Assembly: GCF_038502225.1 (NCBI RefSeq)
Contig: NC_091341.1
Span: 4,298,753 to 4,362,752 of the forward strand
Source of the DNA: Cherax quadricarinatus
Lineage: Eukaryota > Arthropoda > Malacostraca > Decapoda > Parastacidae
Direction of reading: 5' to 3'
Length of the DNA stretch: 64,000 bases
Part shown: positions 11,888 to 23,462 of the stretch, piece by piece
How the letters are laid out: the number at the start of each line of letters is the position of its first letter
Position numbering within the stretch: the stretch's first letter is position 1
Position numbers and translations under genes: made by a program
The notes under the pieces: model-generated
What the model was told of the DNA's origin: nothing
Database searches by the model: none
What the model saw: the letters and a program-made list of their open reading frames with translations, nothing else

Positions 11888-12176
11888 GAACACTGTAGAA
11901 GGTCTGCTCACAAACTTGTCCAATCTCCTTTCCAAGCTACCCAAGATTTTAGACTCTACAACCCCACTTGGTACATCATCGGATGCAGCATTCTCCACCT
12001 GACCTCAGCACTCTGAACCTGACTATAAATACTAGCGTTCCTTCCACCCCAGGTAGTTCTGTTTGTGACTTGAAAAAGCCCACTGTGTGGGCGAAACGTA
12101 GTCAATAAAGGATCACATTATACTGCATATGTGTTTATATTTCCATTGTGTCGGTATTTTATACCATTTATTTCCA

Positions 12177-15100
12177 CTACCCCTCCTGCCATACGTCCAG
12201 GAGAGGTACTACTACTACTGCCATACATCCAGGAGAGGTACTACCCCTTCTGCCATACATCCAGGAGAGGTAATACCCCTTCTGCCATACATCCAGGAGA
12301 GGTACTACCCCTCCTGCCATACATCCAGGAGAGGTACTACCCCTCCTACCATACATCCAGGAGAGGTACTACCCCTCCTGCCATACATCCAGGAGAGGTA
12401 CTACCCCTCCTGCCATACATCCTGGTGAGGGACTACCCCTAATGCCACACATCCAGGAGAGGTACTACCCCTCCTACCATACATCCAGGAGAGTTACTAC
12501 CCCTCCTACCATACATCCAGGAGAGGTACTACCCCTCCTACCATACATCCAGCAGAGGTACTACCCCTCCTGCCAAACATCCAGGAGAGATACTACCCCT
12601 CCTGCCATACATCCAGGAGAGGTACTACCCCTCCTGCCATACATCCAGGAGAGGTACTACCCCTCCTGCCATACATCCAGGAGAGGTACTACCCCTCCTG
12701 CCATACATCCAGGAGAGGTACTACCCCTCCTGCAATGCATCCAGGAGAGGTACTACCCCTCCTGCTATACATCCAGGTAAGGTACTACCCCTCCTGCCAT
12801 ACATCCAGCAGAGGTACTACCCCTCCTGCCATACATCCAGGAGATGTACTACCCCTCCTGCCATACATCCAGGAGAGGTACTACCCCTCCTGCCATGCAT
12901 CCAGTAGACGTAATGCCCCTCCCTCCAAACAGCCAGGGGAAGCACTACCCCTCCTACCATAGAGCCAGGTGAGGCACTACCCCTTTTGCCATACAGCCAG
13001 GGAGGCACTACCCCTCCTGCCATACATCCAGGAGAGGTAGTACCCCTCCTGCCATACAGCCAGTGGAGGCGCTACCCCTCCTGCCATACAGCCAGGGGAG
13101 GCACTACCCTTCCTGCCATACATCCTGGAGAGGTACTACTACTACTGCCATACATCCAGGAGAGGTACTACCCCTCCTGCCATGCATCCAGGAGAGGTAC
13201 TACCCCTCCTGCCATAGATCCAGGAGAGGTACTACCTTTCCTGCCATACATCCTGGAGAGGTACTACTACTACTGCCATACATCCAGGAGAGGTACTACC
13301 CCTCCTGCCATGCACCCAGGAGAGGTGCTACCCCTCCTGCCATACATCCTGGTGAGGGACTACCCCTAATGCCATACATCCAGGAGAGGTACTACCCCTC
13401 CTTCCATACATCCAGGAGAGGTACTACCCCTCCTACCATACATCCAGGAGAGGTACTACCCCTCCTACCATACATCCAGGAGAGGTACTACCCCTCCTAC
13501 AATACATCCAGTAGAGGTACTACCCCTCCTACCATACATCCAGGAGAGGTACTACCCCTCCTGCCATACATCCAGGAGAGGTACTACTACTACTGCCATA
13601 CATCCAGGAGAGGTACTACCCCTCCTACCATACATCCAGGAGAGGTACTACCCCTCCTACCATACATCCAGGAGAGGTACTACCCCTCCTGCCATACATC
13701 CAGGAGAGGTACTACTACTACTGCCATACATGCAGGAGAGGTACTACCCCTCCTACCATACATCCTGGAGAGGTACTACCCCTCCTACCATACATCCTGG
13801 AGAGGTACTACCCCTCCTACCATACATCCAGGAGAGGTACTACCCGTCCTGCCATACATCCAGGAGAGGTACTACCCCTCCTGCCATACATCCAGGAGAG
13901 GCACTACCCCTCCTACCATACATCCAGGAGAGGTACTACCCCTCCTACCATACATCCAGGAGAGGTACTACCCCTCCTGCCATACATCCAGGAGAGGTAC
14001 TACTACTACTGCCATACATGCAGGAGAGGTACTACCCCTCCTACCATACATCCAGGAGAGGTACTACCCGTCTTGCCATACATCCAGGAGAGGTACTACC
14101 CGTCTTGCCATACATCCTGGAGAGGTACTACCCCTCCTACCATACATCCAGGAGAGGTACTACCCGTCCTGCCATACATCCAGGAGAGGTACTACCCCTC
14201 CTGCCATACATCCAGGAGAGGCACTACCCCTCCTACCATACATCCAGGAGAGGTACTACCCCTCCTACCATACATCCAGGAGAGGTACTACCCCTCCTGC
14301 CATACATCCAGGAGAGGTACTACCCCTCCTGCCATTCATCCAGGAGAGGTACTACTACTACTGCCATAGATCCAGGAGAGGTACTACCCCTCCTACCATA
14401 CATCCAGGAGAGGTACTACCCCTCCTACCATACATCCAGGAGAGGTACTACCCCTCCTGCCATACATCCAGGAGAGGTACTACTACTACTGCCATACATG
14501 CAGGAGAGGTACTACCCCTCCTACCATACATCCAGGAGAGGTACTACCCCTCCTACCATACATCCAGGAGAGGTACTACCCGTCTTGCCATACATCCAGG
14601 AGAGGTACTACCCGTCTTGCCATACATCCAGGAGAGGTACTACCCCTCCTACCATACATTCTGGAGAGGTACTACCCCTCCTACCATACATCCTGGAGAG
14701 GTACTACCCCTCCTACCATACATCCAGGAGAGGTACTACCCGTCCTGCCATACATCCAGGAGAGGCACTACCCCTCCTGCCATACATCCAGGAGAGGCAC
14801 TACCCCTCCTACCATACATCCAGGAGAGGTACTACCCCTCCTACCATACATCCAGGAGAGGTACTACCCCTCCTGCCATACATCCAGGAGAGGTACTACC
14901 CCTCCTGCCATACATCCAGGAGAGGTACTACCCCTCCTGCCATACATCCAGGAGAGGTACTACCCCTCCTGCCATACATGCAGGAGAGGTACTACCCCTC
15001 CTGCCATACAGCCAGGGGAGGCACTACCCCTCCGGCCATACAGCCAGTGGAGGCGCTACCCTTCCTGCCATACATCCAGGAGAGGTACTACCCCTTCTGA

Positions 15101-17235
15101 GATACATCCAGGAGAGGTACTACCCCTTCTGCCATACATCCAGGAGAGGTACTACCCCTTCTGCCATACATCCAGGAGAGGTACTACCCCTTCTGCCATA
15201 CATCCAGGAGAGGTACTACCCCTTCTGCCATACATCCAGAAGAGGTACTACCCCTCCTGCCATACATCCAGGAGAGGTACTACCCCTCCTGCCATACATC
15301 CAGGAGAGGTACTACCCCTCCTGCCATACATCCTGGTGAGGGACTACCCCTAATGCCATACATCCAGGAGAGTTACTACCCCTCCTACCATACATCCAGG
15401 AGAGGTACTACCCCTCCTACCATACATCCAGGAGAGGTACTACCCCTCCTACCATACATCCAGGAGAGGTACTACCCCTCCTGCCATACATCCAGGAGAG
15501 ATACTACCCTTCCTACCATACATCCAGGAGAGGTACTACCCCTCCTGCCATACATCCAGGAGAGGTACTACCCCTCCTGACATACATCCAGGAGAGGTAC
15601 TACCCCTCCTGCCATACATCCAGGAGGGGGACTACCCCTCCTGCAATGCATCCAGGAGAGGTAGTACCCCTCCTACCATACATCCAGGAGAGGTACTACC
15701 CCTCCTGCCATACATCCAGGAGAGGTACTACCCCTCCTGACATACATCCAGGAGAGGTACTACCCCTCCTGCCATACATCCAGGAGGGGGACTACCCCTC
15801 CTGCAATACATCCAGGAGAGGTACTACCCGTCTTGCCATGCATGCAGGAGAGGTACTACCCCTCCTACATCCTGGAGAGGTACTACCCCTCCTACCATAC
15901 ATCCTGGAGAGGTACTACCCGTCCTGCCATACATCCAGGAGAGGTACTACCCGTCCTGCCATACATCCAGGAGAGGTACTACCCCTCCTGCCATACATCC
16001 AGGAGAGGTACTACCCCTCCTGCCATACATCCAGGAGAGGTACTACCCCTCCTGTAATGCATCCAGGAGAGGTACTACCCCTCCTACCATTCATCCAGGA
16101 GAGGTACTACCCGTCTTGCCATACATCCAGGAGAGGTACTACCCCTCCTACCATACGTCCTGGAGAGGTACTACCCCTCCTACCATACATCCTGGAGACG
16201 TACTACCCCTCCTACCATACATCCAGGAGAGGTACTACCCGTCCTGCCATACATCCAGGAGAGGTACTACCCGTCCTGCTATACATCCTGGAGAGGTACT
16301 ACCCCTCCTGCCATACATCCAGGAGAGGTACTACCCCTCCTGCCATACATCCAGGAGAGGTACTACCCCTCCTGCCATACATCCAGGAGAGGTACTACCC
16401 CTCCTGCCATACATCCTGGAGAGGTACTACCCGTCCTGCCATACATCCAGGAGAGGTACTACCCGTCCTGCCATACATCCAGGAGAGGTACTACCATCCT
16501 GCCATACATCCAGGAGAGGTACTACCATCCTGCCATACATCCAGGAGAGGTACTACCCCTCCTGCCATACATCCAGGAGAGGTACTACCCCTCCTGCCAT
16601 ACATCCAGGAGAGGTACTACCCCTCCTGCCATACATCCAGGAGAGGTACTACCCCTCCTGCCATACATCCAGGAGAGGTACTACCATCCTGCCATGCATC
16701 CAGGAGAGGTACTACCATCCTGCCATACATCCAGGAGAGGTACTACCATCCTGCCATACATCCAGGAGAGGTACTACCATCCTGCCATACATCCAGGAGA
16801 GGTACTACCATCCTGCTATACATCCAGGAGAGGTACTACCATCCTGCCATACATCCAGGAGAGGTACTACCATCCTGCCATACATCCAGGAGAGGTACTA
16901 CCATCCTGCCATACATCCAGGAGAGGTACTACCATCCTGCCATACATCCAGGAGAGGTACTACCATCCTGCCATACATCCAGGAGAGGTACTACCATCCT
17001 GCCATACATCCAGGAGAGGTACTACCATCCTGCCATACATCCAGGAGAGGTACTACCATCCTGCCATACATCCAGGAGAGGTACTACCATCCTGCCATAC
17101 ATCCAGGAGAGGTACTACCATCCTGCCATACATCCAGGAGAGGTACTACCATCCTGCCATACATCCAGGAGAGGTACTACCCCTCCTGCCATACATCCAG
17201 GAGAGGTACTACCCTCCTGCTATACCAGCTAGATA
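12177..17235. repeat. 32-bp satellite array, right block (~155-160 units)
   Basis: This continues the 6668-10187 array and is mostly the ctacccctcctg variant. It contains interspersed units with tactactactactgcc in place of tacccctcctgcc, units with catcctggagagg, units with cccgtcctg or cccgtcttg, and diverged cagccagg units near 12900-13100 and 15010-15060. From about 16490 to 17165 it switches to a 31-bp version with ctaccatcctg in near-perfect tandem. Ordered recurrences of variants suggest higher-order amplification. The long reading frames are by-products of the period. Confidence 0.97.
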
Positions 17236-17502
17236 CTAAAAGACAGTAGGTCTTATACCATGGCAGGATTGGTCTTCCCTCTCGGTCTGATGAATGCTGA
17301 GGATGGCAGGTTAATGTTGTTTTCTAGTCAATAATCATTTATTACTTCCCTGTTTCCTAACACTTCCTCCTGTAATATTTACTTTCCAGTTTAAGAAGGT
17401 TTTTTTGGGACTGGGTCAGTATTTATAATGATCTCAACACTTAGGCCAAGCGTCTTTCGAGAAGTGCGTTTTACAGCTTGTAACTTATTCATACGTACAC
17501 CA
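17236..17502. other. unannotated sequence
   Basis: Non-repetitive sequence after the satellite, with no supported gene. Confidence 0.4.
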
Positions 17503-17662
17503 ATTATTCTAATCAAAGGGGAGCGCTAAACCCGTAGGATTATGCAGCGCCAGTAAGGGGAGATGTGGAAGGTATTCTGGCTTAATTCAGGGAACTGGAG
17601 CGCAAATCTAATTCCCTAGATGATGAGCCTTCTCCAGCGTCAAGGAACCTCCCTTCATGGGT
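17503..17662 (+). repeat. dispersed ~155-bp repeat, copy 1
   Basis: First of six related copies. Shared blocks in order: gcgctaaacccgtaggatta, a cagcgcc partner that can pair with the first gcgct, gcattcaggcttaattcagg, ggaactggagcacagatcc, and caaggaacctcccttgaggg. The family is unclassified. The agatccaattcc segment weakly resembles a Pol III B box, so a SINE is possible but unproven. Confidence 0.85.
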
Positions 17663-18151
17663 CACATACACCCAAATCTTTTTAGTTTAAGAAATTTAGA
17701 TGCATCAACAGTGTATTGCTTGTCTACCGCACGTGTTACACGCATTCCTCCTTATAAAATGCGTTACATACATCACCGTAAGTCTGATTCACACCCACTC
17801 AGCACTGTCCTTGTAGACTCAGTGGTATATACCACCACCTCGACCAAAAACAGGGACTCTTCCCCCTCTCACTCATATCGTCGAGTCCTCAGCGAAGTTC
17901 CTTCAGTTCAACTCTCGTAGTAAATATTAAATTTAGTCCAGCGATAATATATCATGTTCAGAGTACCATGAACTCACCAGAAAATAGCGGAAATGTTCCC
18001 CTGATATTAATACTGACAAGACATGAATACCTTGTTTTTTCATTCCTTCTGAGTAGTGAAGAATTATTTCTATCTGGATCCCGGTTACTTATTATAAAAT
18101 CCAGTCGCGTATAACAACGCCATCATGCGTACAGCAACTCATATTCAGCGT
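17663..18151. other. unannotated sequence
   Basis: A short open frame at 17657-17920 has no recognisable domain. Nothing else is supported. Confidence 0.4.
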
Positions 18152-18480
18152 CCACTTTATTAGGTACACCCGTTTAGCATTAAGGTAAATCGTTTGTCTC
18201 CAGAATAGCCTTAATACATCATGGCATGGATTCAACAAGGTACTGGAAATGTTCTTCAATGATCCTGGTCGATGTTGACATGACAGCATCACACAGTTGC
18301 TGCAGGTAAGTCGGCTGTGCATTCATCCTGCGAATCTCCTGTTCCACCACAACCCTAAGGTTTAAAAAGAAATCCTGACCCTACCATCTGCAGGTCGCAG
18401 CAGAAATCGCGATTCGTCAGATCAGGTGACGTTTTACCAGCCTTCAGGTTTGGTGAGGTTGTACCCACTGTAGCCTGAGT
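18152..18480 (-). mobile_element. Tc1-like DNA transposon relic with internal deletion
   Basis: On the minus strand the sequence encodes SDESRFLLRPADGRVRI, matching the second Asp region of Tc1-type DDE transposases (WSDESRF). After an internal deletion it continues with VEQEIRRMNAQPTYLQQLCD and a YLVESMP tail typical of the transposase C-terminus. It ends at a terminal repeat ccactttattaggtacacc (18152-18170, plus strand). Frames are broken and the N-terminal DNA-binding domain is missing. From memory, the tail and terminal repeat look like Tc1-like elements common in fish genomes; this needs a database comparison. Confidence 0.75.
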
Positions 18481-18599
18481 TTCACACTACAAGGCTACAC
18501 CAGTATACCTCAATACAGCATACAGCACTGCAACACTTGCTGTATATACTTCATGCTAAAGCCTTTATATATCAGACAACACACATACTACACGTGTAT

Positions 18600-19016
18600 A
18601 TAACATACACCACGGCGCAACACCCATGTGCTACGGCAACACCTATATGCCACGGCAACACCCATGTACCATAGTGCAACACCTATGTACGTCAGACCAA
18701 CACAAATATACCACATTACTATATACCATGGCGCAAGTATATACTACAGAGCAACACGTATATACCACAGCGCAACACATCACAGCGCAACACATACCAC
18801 AGTGTAACACGTATATACCACAGCGCAACACATACCACAGTGCAACACGTATATACCACAGTGCAACACGTATATATCAGATGCAACACGTATATACCAC
18901 AGGGCAACACATAACACAGCGCAACATAACAGTGCAACACGTATACACCACAGCGCAACACATACCACAGTGCAACACGTATATACCACAGCGCAACACG
19001 TATATACCACATCAAA
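18600..19016. repeat. imperfect minisatellite of gcaacacgtatataccacag-type units
   Basis: Units of roughly 20-21 bp recur with substitutions and indels, denser after 18740. The reading frames over this stretch are repeat artefacts. Confidence 0.8.
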
Positions 19017-19124
19017 ACTTCTCATTAGTGAAAGACCTTCGCTATAACGCAATTAATTAGAGCGGTTTTCAAGGAACAAAGAATTAATGAAATGACTTAA
19101 TTCTCAGAGGACCTAGAGCTTTAA

Positions 19125-19225
19125 CCTGCTGCTGCTGCTAGCAGTGCTACTGCTGCTGCCAGCAGTGCTACTGCTCCTGCTAGCAGTGCTGCTGCTATTG
19201 CTCTTGTTACTACTGCTATTTAGAC
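19125..19225. repeat. interrupted CTG trinucleotide repeat
   Basis: Low-complexity ctg/cta-rich tract with the scrambled pattern gctgctgctagcagtgctac repeated. Confidence 0.8.
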
Positions 19226-19281
19226 TGTTCCTGCTGTTGACTCTCTCGGATGTAATTGGTCGCATGGGTATGTTGGCTTCA

Positions 19282-19288
<7 letters not shown>

Positions 19289-19313
<25 letters not shown>

Positions 19314-19350
19314 GCTGACTCGACCCCTGCAACCACAATTAGTTGAGTAC
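19289..19350 (+). repeat. (CA)n plus LINE 3'-tail segment
   Basis: A run of ca dinucleotides is followed by gactcgacccctgcaaccac and gagtac. This is the same 3' terminal segment that ends the minus-strand LINE at 51065-51813, seen again at 43260-43335 and, more diverged, at 21236-21295. It probably marks a severely 5'-truncated insertion. Confidence 0.65.
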
Positions 19351-19369
19351 ACAGAGGGGGAGAGATCAT

Positions 19370-19523
19370 GGGGAGCGCTAAACCCGTAGAGATTATACAG
19401 CGCGGAGACGGGGAGGGGAGGAGATGGATGCAAGGCATTCCGGCTGAATTCAGGGAACTGGAGCACAGATCCAAATCCCCAGATCAAGAGCCTCTCAACA
19501 GCATCAAGGAACCTCCCTTGAGG
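19370..19523 (+). repeat. dispersed ~155-bp repeat, copy 2
   Basis: Carries gcgctaaacccgtagagatt, gcattccggctgaattcagg, ggaactggagcacagatcc and caaggaacctcccttgaggg in the family order. It is slightly diverged from copy 1. Confidence 0.88.
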
Positions 19524-19569
19524 GGAAAACAGACACAGAGAGAAGGGGGAGACGGGATGCAGGACTGAT

Positions 19570-20090
19570 CTGACAAGTGGCTGCTACAATTCAATCCCGG
19601 TAGTGCAGAGTTATGAAGTTTGGGGAAGGGCAAGCTAAAACCTGAACCTCGGGGTGAGCAATATGACGAGCATATCGCCTGAGGTGCACATCAGCCGAAT
19701 AACTGCTGTAGCAAACATACGTCTGGCAAATCTAAGACTAATTTTTAGAAACTGAAGTAATGAGTCATTCGCGACACTGTGTACGGCCTATATCAGGCAT
19801 ATATTTGAATATGCAGCCCCAGTATAAACAAACCCACACCTAATCAAATCTGTCAAGGAACTTGAGAAAGTGTAAGGGTTGCCAACGAGACTAGTCCCAC
19901 GGGTAATGTGTATGAGCAACAAGGAGAGATTAAGGGAGCTAAACCAGATGGGGGAGAAAAGAATCATGTGATATGTTATGTACAAAATATTGGGTATTGA
20001 CATGGTAGACAGAGACATTGTTAGAGAGGCAGGAAACAAGAACACAAGAGCACAGCTGGAAGCTGCAAACACAGACGAGCCAGGGATGTT
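19570..20090 (+). pseudogene. dead LINE RT C-terminal fragment
   Basis: Translating with several stops and shifts gives a protein collinear with the LINE at 51173-51763. It has a DKWLLQFNPG-type thumb motif, ISPEVHISRIT, YIRHIFEYAAPV, HLIKSVKELEKV, TRLVPRV, KERLRELN and YKILGIDMVDRD. Stop codons interrupt the frame. The fragment lacks the RT catalytic blocks. It starts shortly after a copy of the dispersed 155-bp repeat. Confidence 0.78.
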
Positions 20091-20742
20091 AGGATGTGTC
20101 TAGAAACCTACACACACTCAATTTTAAATAGACATGTCAATGTTTTAATTGCTAGTTCTGTTCACAGAGAATAAATCAGACATTTGTTAAGTTAAAAAAA
20201 AATGTATGGTTCTTTATATTTTACATATTTTTAAAATTGCAAGGTTTATCTTGTGCACATGTTTACCCATAAAATTTGTGTTATTGTTAATATATATATA
20301 GGAATTACAGCAGCAACATTTGTGATATTAATGTTAGGTTGTGAGTACTGTACAACCTGCATAGTCTACTGCACTCTGTTTCGTGTAGGGAGGTGGGGAA
20401 GTAACAACTGGCAGTCTGCATTTTAGAGGTTCCTCGTGCACTTTCCTTATTGGTTGAGCACAATAGTGAGCGTGACCTCCTCACTTGTGCCACGTCTGTC
20501 ATTCAGTATTCTTCAGCAACATTTAACTCTACTTCTACCTACGAATGAGCTATGTGATTATCACTCCAGCTTCCCAGAAATTTCAATAAACCATTTTTAA
20601 TTAAAGTATTTATGTTTAATATTTTCACCTTCCTTAACTGGTGCTGGGTGTTTATTAATTGCTAAAATTCACCTTTGAAGGTAAAACATTGTGGAAAAAC
20701 TTATGATTCCGATTCTGGAATCCATTACAGTGGTACAAGCAT
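20091..20742. other. unannotated AT-rich sequence
   Basis: No supported gene or repeat; a short tatatata tract lies near 20291. Confidence 0.4.
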
Positions 20743-20908
20743 ATTATTATAATCAAGGGGAAGCGCTAAACCCGGAGGATTATACAGCGCCTGGGGGGGG
20801 GATATGGAAGGCATTCAGGCTTAATTCGGGGAACTGGAGCACAGATCCAATTCCCTAAATCAAGAGCCCCTCACCAACATCAAGGAACCTTCCTTGAGGG
20901 GGGTACAG
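20743..20908 (+). repeat. dispersed ~155-bp repeat, copy 3 (best conserved)
   Basis: Begins tattattataatcaagggga and continues through gcgctaaacccggaggatta, cagcgcc, a G8 run, gcattcaggcttaattcggg, ggaactggagcacagatcc, atcaagagcccctcacca and caaggaaccttccttgaggg. The opening tcaagggg and closing ccttgagggg are similar but not clearly inverted. Confidence 0.9.
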
Positions 20909-20937
20909 GCATAGATACGTAATAGGTAGCACAAGAA

Positions 20938-21215
20938 TAGTATACAATACCGACAAGATGAAATTAAGAAACATATGCAACATCTGGGTATCTTTACTGT
21001 AGACGTTTCGTCATCCAGTGGCTTTATCAATACAAATTCCAGGATATAATTTGAAGACAGTAGAACAATATACAGAAGATGAGGTAATCAGTCCCTCAAC
21101 CTTGGAGTTGGTGTGAAGAGCACCGTAGTCTGAAAGTATTAAGACCTGAGCAATTTAAGATAGAGGTAGGATTCATACTAAGCTTTAAGAAGAGGTACAA
21201 GAATGTTCCAAGCAG
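20938..21215 (-). mobile_element. PLE-derived unit with hammerhead-like segment
   Basis: On the minus strand, ttgataaagccactggatga is followed by cgaaacgtctac and agtaaagatacccagatgtt. The order (box, hairpin, gaaac, then an aataaagatacc-like segment) is that of the PLE units at 45360-45786 and 48543-48771. The outer ataccgaca motif sits at 20946-20955. A short shared acaagaat at both edges is too weak to call a target duplication. Confidence 0.65.
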
Positions 21216-21235
21216 GAGAAGTTAGAGAAGAGGCG

Positions 21236-21295
21236 AGGCCAGGAGCTCAGACTATCCCTGCAACCACAGAAGAGTCCAAATAGGTAAACATGCAC
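21236..21295 (+). repeat. diverged LINE 3'-tail segment
   Basis: Contains gccaggagctcagac, ccctgcaaccacag and a short ca run, resembling the tail of the LINE at 51065-51813. Confidence 0.5.
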
Positions 21296-21449
21296 ACACA
21301 CACCAAACTACACACAAAAACACGCACAAAATTACACAGAGTTAACCTTAGTTTGCCTAAGACTTAAGTTAGATTGTTGTCTATGAAGAAAATATTGTAA
21401 CGTTAATAAATTTGATTATACATGAACGAGATGAAACACTGAACAGAGA

Positions 21450-23138
21450 ACGGTGACCCAGGCAACGGACGGTACATTCAACCCAGGCAACGGACGGTAC
21501 AGTCAACCCAGGCAACGGACGGTACAGTCAACCCAGGCAACGGACGGTACAGTCAACCCAGGCAACGAACGGTACAGTCAACCCAGGCAACGAACGGTAC
21601 AGTCAACCCAGGCAACGGACGGTACAGTCAACCCAGGCAACGGACGGTACAGTCAACCCAGGCAACGGACGGTACAGTCAACCCAGGCAACGGACGGTAC
21701 AGTCAACCCAGGCAACGGACGGTACAGTCAACCCAGGCAACGGACGGTACAGTCAACCCAGGCAACGGACGGTACAGTCAACCCAGGCAACGGACGGTAC
21801 AGTCAACCCAGGCAACGGACGGTACAGTCAACCCAGGTAACGAACGGTGCAGTCCACCCAGGCAACGGACGGTACAGTCAACCCAGGCAACGGACGGTAC
21901 AGTCAACCCAGGCAACGGACGGTACAGTCAACCCAGGCAACGGACGGTACAGTCCACCCAGGCAACGGACGGTACAGTCAACCCAGGCAACGGACGGTAC
22001 AGTCAACCCAGGCAACGGACGGTACAGTCAACCCAGGCAACGGACGGTACAGTCAACCCAGGCAACGGACGGTACAGTCAACCCAGGCAACGGACGGTAC
22101 AGTCAACCCAGGCAACGGACGGTACAGTCAACCCAGGCAACGGACGGTACAGTCAACCCAGGCAACGGACGGTACAGTCAACCCAGGCAACGGACGGTAC
22201 AGTCAACCCAGGTAACGGACGGTACAGTCAACCCAGGCAACGGACGGTACAGTCAACCCAGGTAACGGACGGTACAGTCAACCCAGGCATCTGAAGCTAC
22301 ATTCAACCCAGGCAACGGACGGTACAGTCAACCCAGGCAACGGACGGTACAGTCAACCCAGGCAACGGACGGTACAGTCAACCCAGGCAACGGACGGTAC
22401 AGTCAACCCAGGCAACGGACGGTACATTCAACCCAGGCAACGGACGGTACATTCAACCCAGGCAACGGACGGTACAGTCAACCCAGGCAACGGACGGTAC
22501 AGTCAACCCTGGCAACGGACGGTACAGTCAACCCAGGCAACGGACGGTACAGTCAACGCAGGCAACGGACGGTACAGTCAACCCAGGCAACGGACGGTAC
22601 AGTCAACCCAGGCAACGAACGGTACAGTCAACCCAGGCAACGAACGGTACAGTCAACCCAGGCAACGAACGGTACAGTCAACCCAGGCAACGGACGGTAC
22701 AGTCAACCCAGGCAACGGACGGTACAGTCAACCCAGGCAACGAACGGTACAGTCAACCCAGGCAACGAACGGTACAGTCAACCCAGGCAACGAACGGTAC
22801 AGTCAACCCTGGCAACGGATGGTACAATTAACCCAGCAACGGACGGTACAGTCAACCCAGGTAACGAACGGTGCAGTCAACCCAGGCAACGGACGGTACA
22901 GTCAACCCAGGCAACGGACGGTACAGTCAACCCAGGCAACGGACGGTACAGTCAACCAAGGCAACAGACGGTACAGTCAACCAAGGCAACAGACGGTACA
23001 GTCAACCAAGGCAACAGACGGTACAGTCAACCCAGGCAACGGACGGTACAGTCAACCCAGGCAACGGACGGTACAGTCAACCCAGGCAACGGACGGTACA
23101 GTGAACCCAGGTAACGGACGGTACAGTCAACCCAGTCT
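21450..23138. repeat. 25-bp satellite array (~67 units)
   Basis: The unit is cggacggtacagtcaaccca plus ggcaa. Variants include cgaacgg units in runs of two or three, acattcaac, ggtaac, agtccaccc, and aaggcaacag in three consecutive units near 22965-23020. A block near 22289 (ggcatctgaagctac) is diverged. The reading frames are artefacts because 25 is not divisible by 3 and the unit lacks stops. Confidence 0.97.
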
Positions 23139-23329
23139 GGCTAATTCCGTATGGATTTCTCTCACAAGGTTTGCAGCAAGAAAATAGCTTACGTTATTTA
23201 GGTTAGATTGTCCTCCGTCAATCAAAATTAACCAATTACAACGTACCATAACGGCCATTTAAGAAAAACGTATTGAAATACTCTGGCGAGCGAACAGAAA
23301 ACTGACGGGGCCAACTGAGCGCACTATTG

Positions 23330-23462
23330 GGGGGGGGGGGGAGTTAAACCCGTAGGGTTTATACGCGCCCGTGGAAACGGGGGGGTGGGGGATGGAAAGC
23401 ATTCAGGTAACTGGAGCACAGATCCAATTCCTTGCCAACATCAAGAAACCTCCCTTGGGGTG
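23330..23462 (+). repeat. dispersed ~155-bp repeat, copy 4 (with internal deletion)
   Basis: Has a G12 run, gttaaacccgtagggtttat, gcattcagg joined directly to taactggagcacagatccaa, and catcaagaaacctcccttgg. The taattcagggaa segment is partly lost. Confidence 0.82.

Larger units (their letters stand above)
10188..12176. mobile_element. palindromic Penelope-like element (two 3' halves head to head) inserted in the 32-bp satellite
   Basis: The left arm (10188-11141, minus orientation) and right arm (11191-12144, plus orientation) are both 954 bp and nearly identical reverse complements. They are separated by a 49-bp spacer (11142-11190) that continues the left copy's RT reading frame. After the right arm comes attgtgtcggtattttatac (12145-12164) up to 12176. 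The whole is flanked by ctacccctcct at 10177-10187 and 12177-12187, an 11-bp target-site duplication or an array coincidence. Each arm carries the end of the RT, a GIY-YIG domain, an antisense CR1-like scrap and a gaaacgtagtc hammerhead-like segment. Confidence 0.93.

Noticed and set aside
6668..17235. CRISPR-like array because of regular short repeats
   Set aside because: Units are directly contiguous without unique spacers, the context is eukaryotic, and no cas genes are present.
12986..17249. ORFs up to 758 codons in the right 32-bp array
   Set aside because: Same periodicity artefact as the left block.
18626..19060. Cys/Val-rich and Thr/His-rich ORFs on both strands
   Set aside because: Imperfect gcaacacgtatataccaca minisatellite read in several frames.
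21453..23187. 270-codon repeat protein
   Set aside because: 25-bp satellite read through; three frames give the same peptide repeat.
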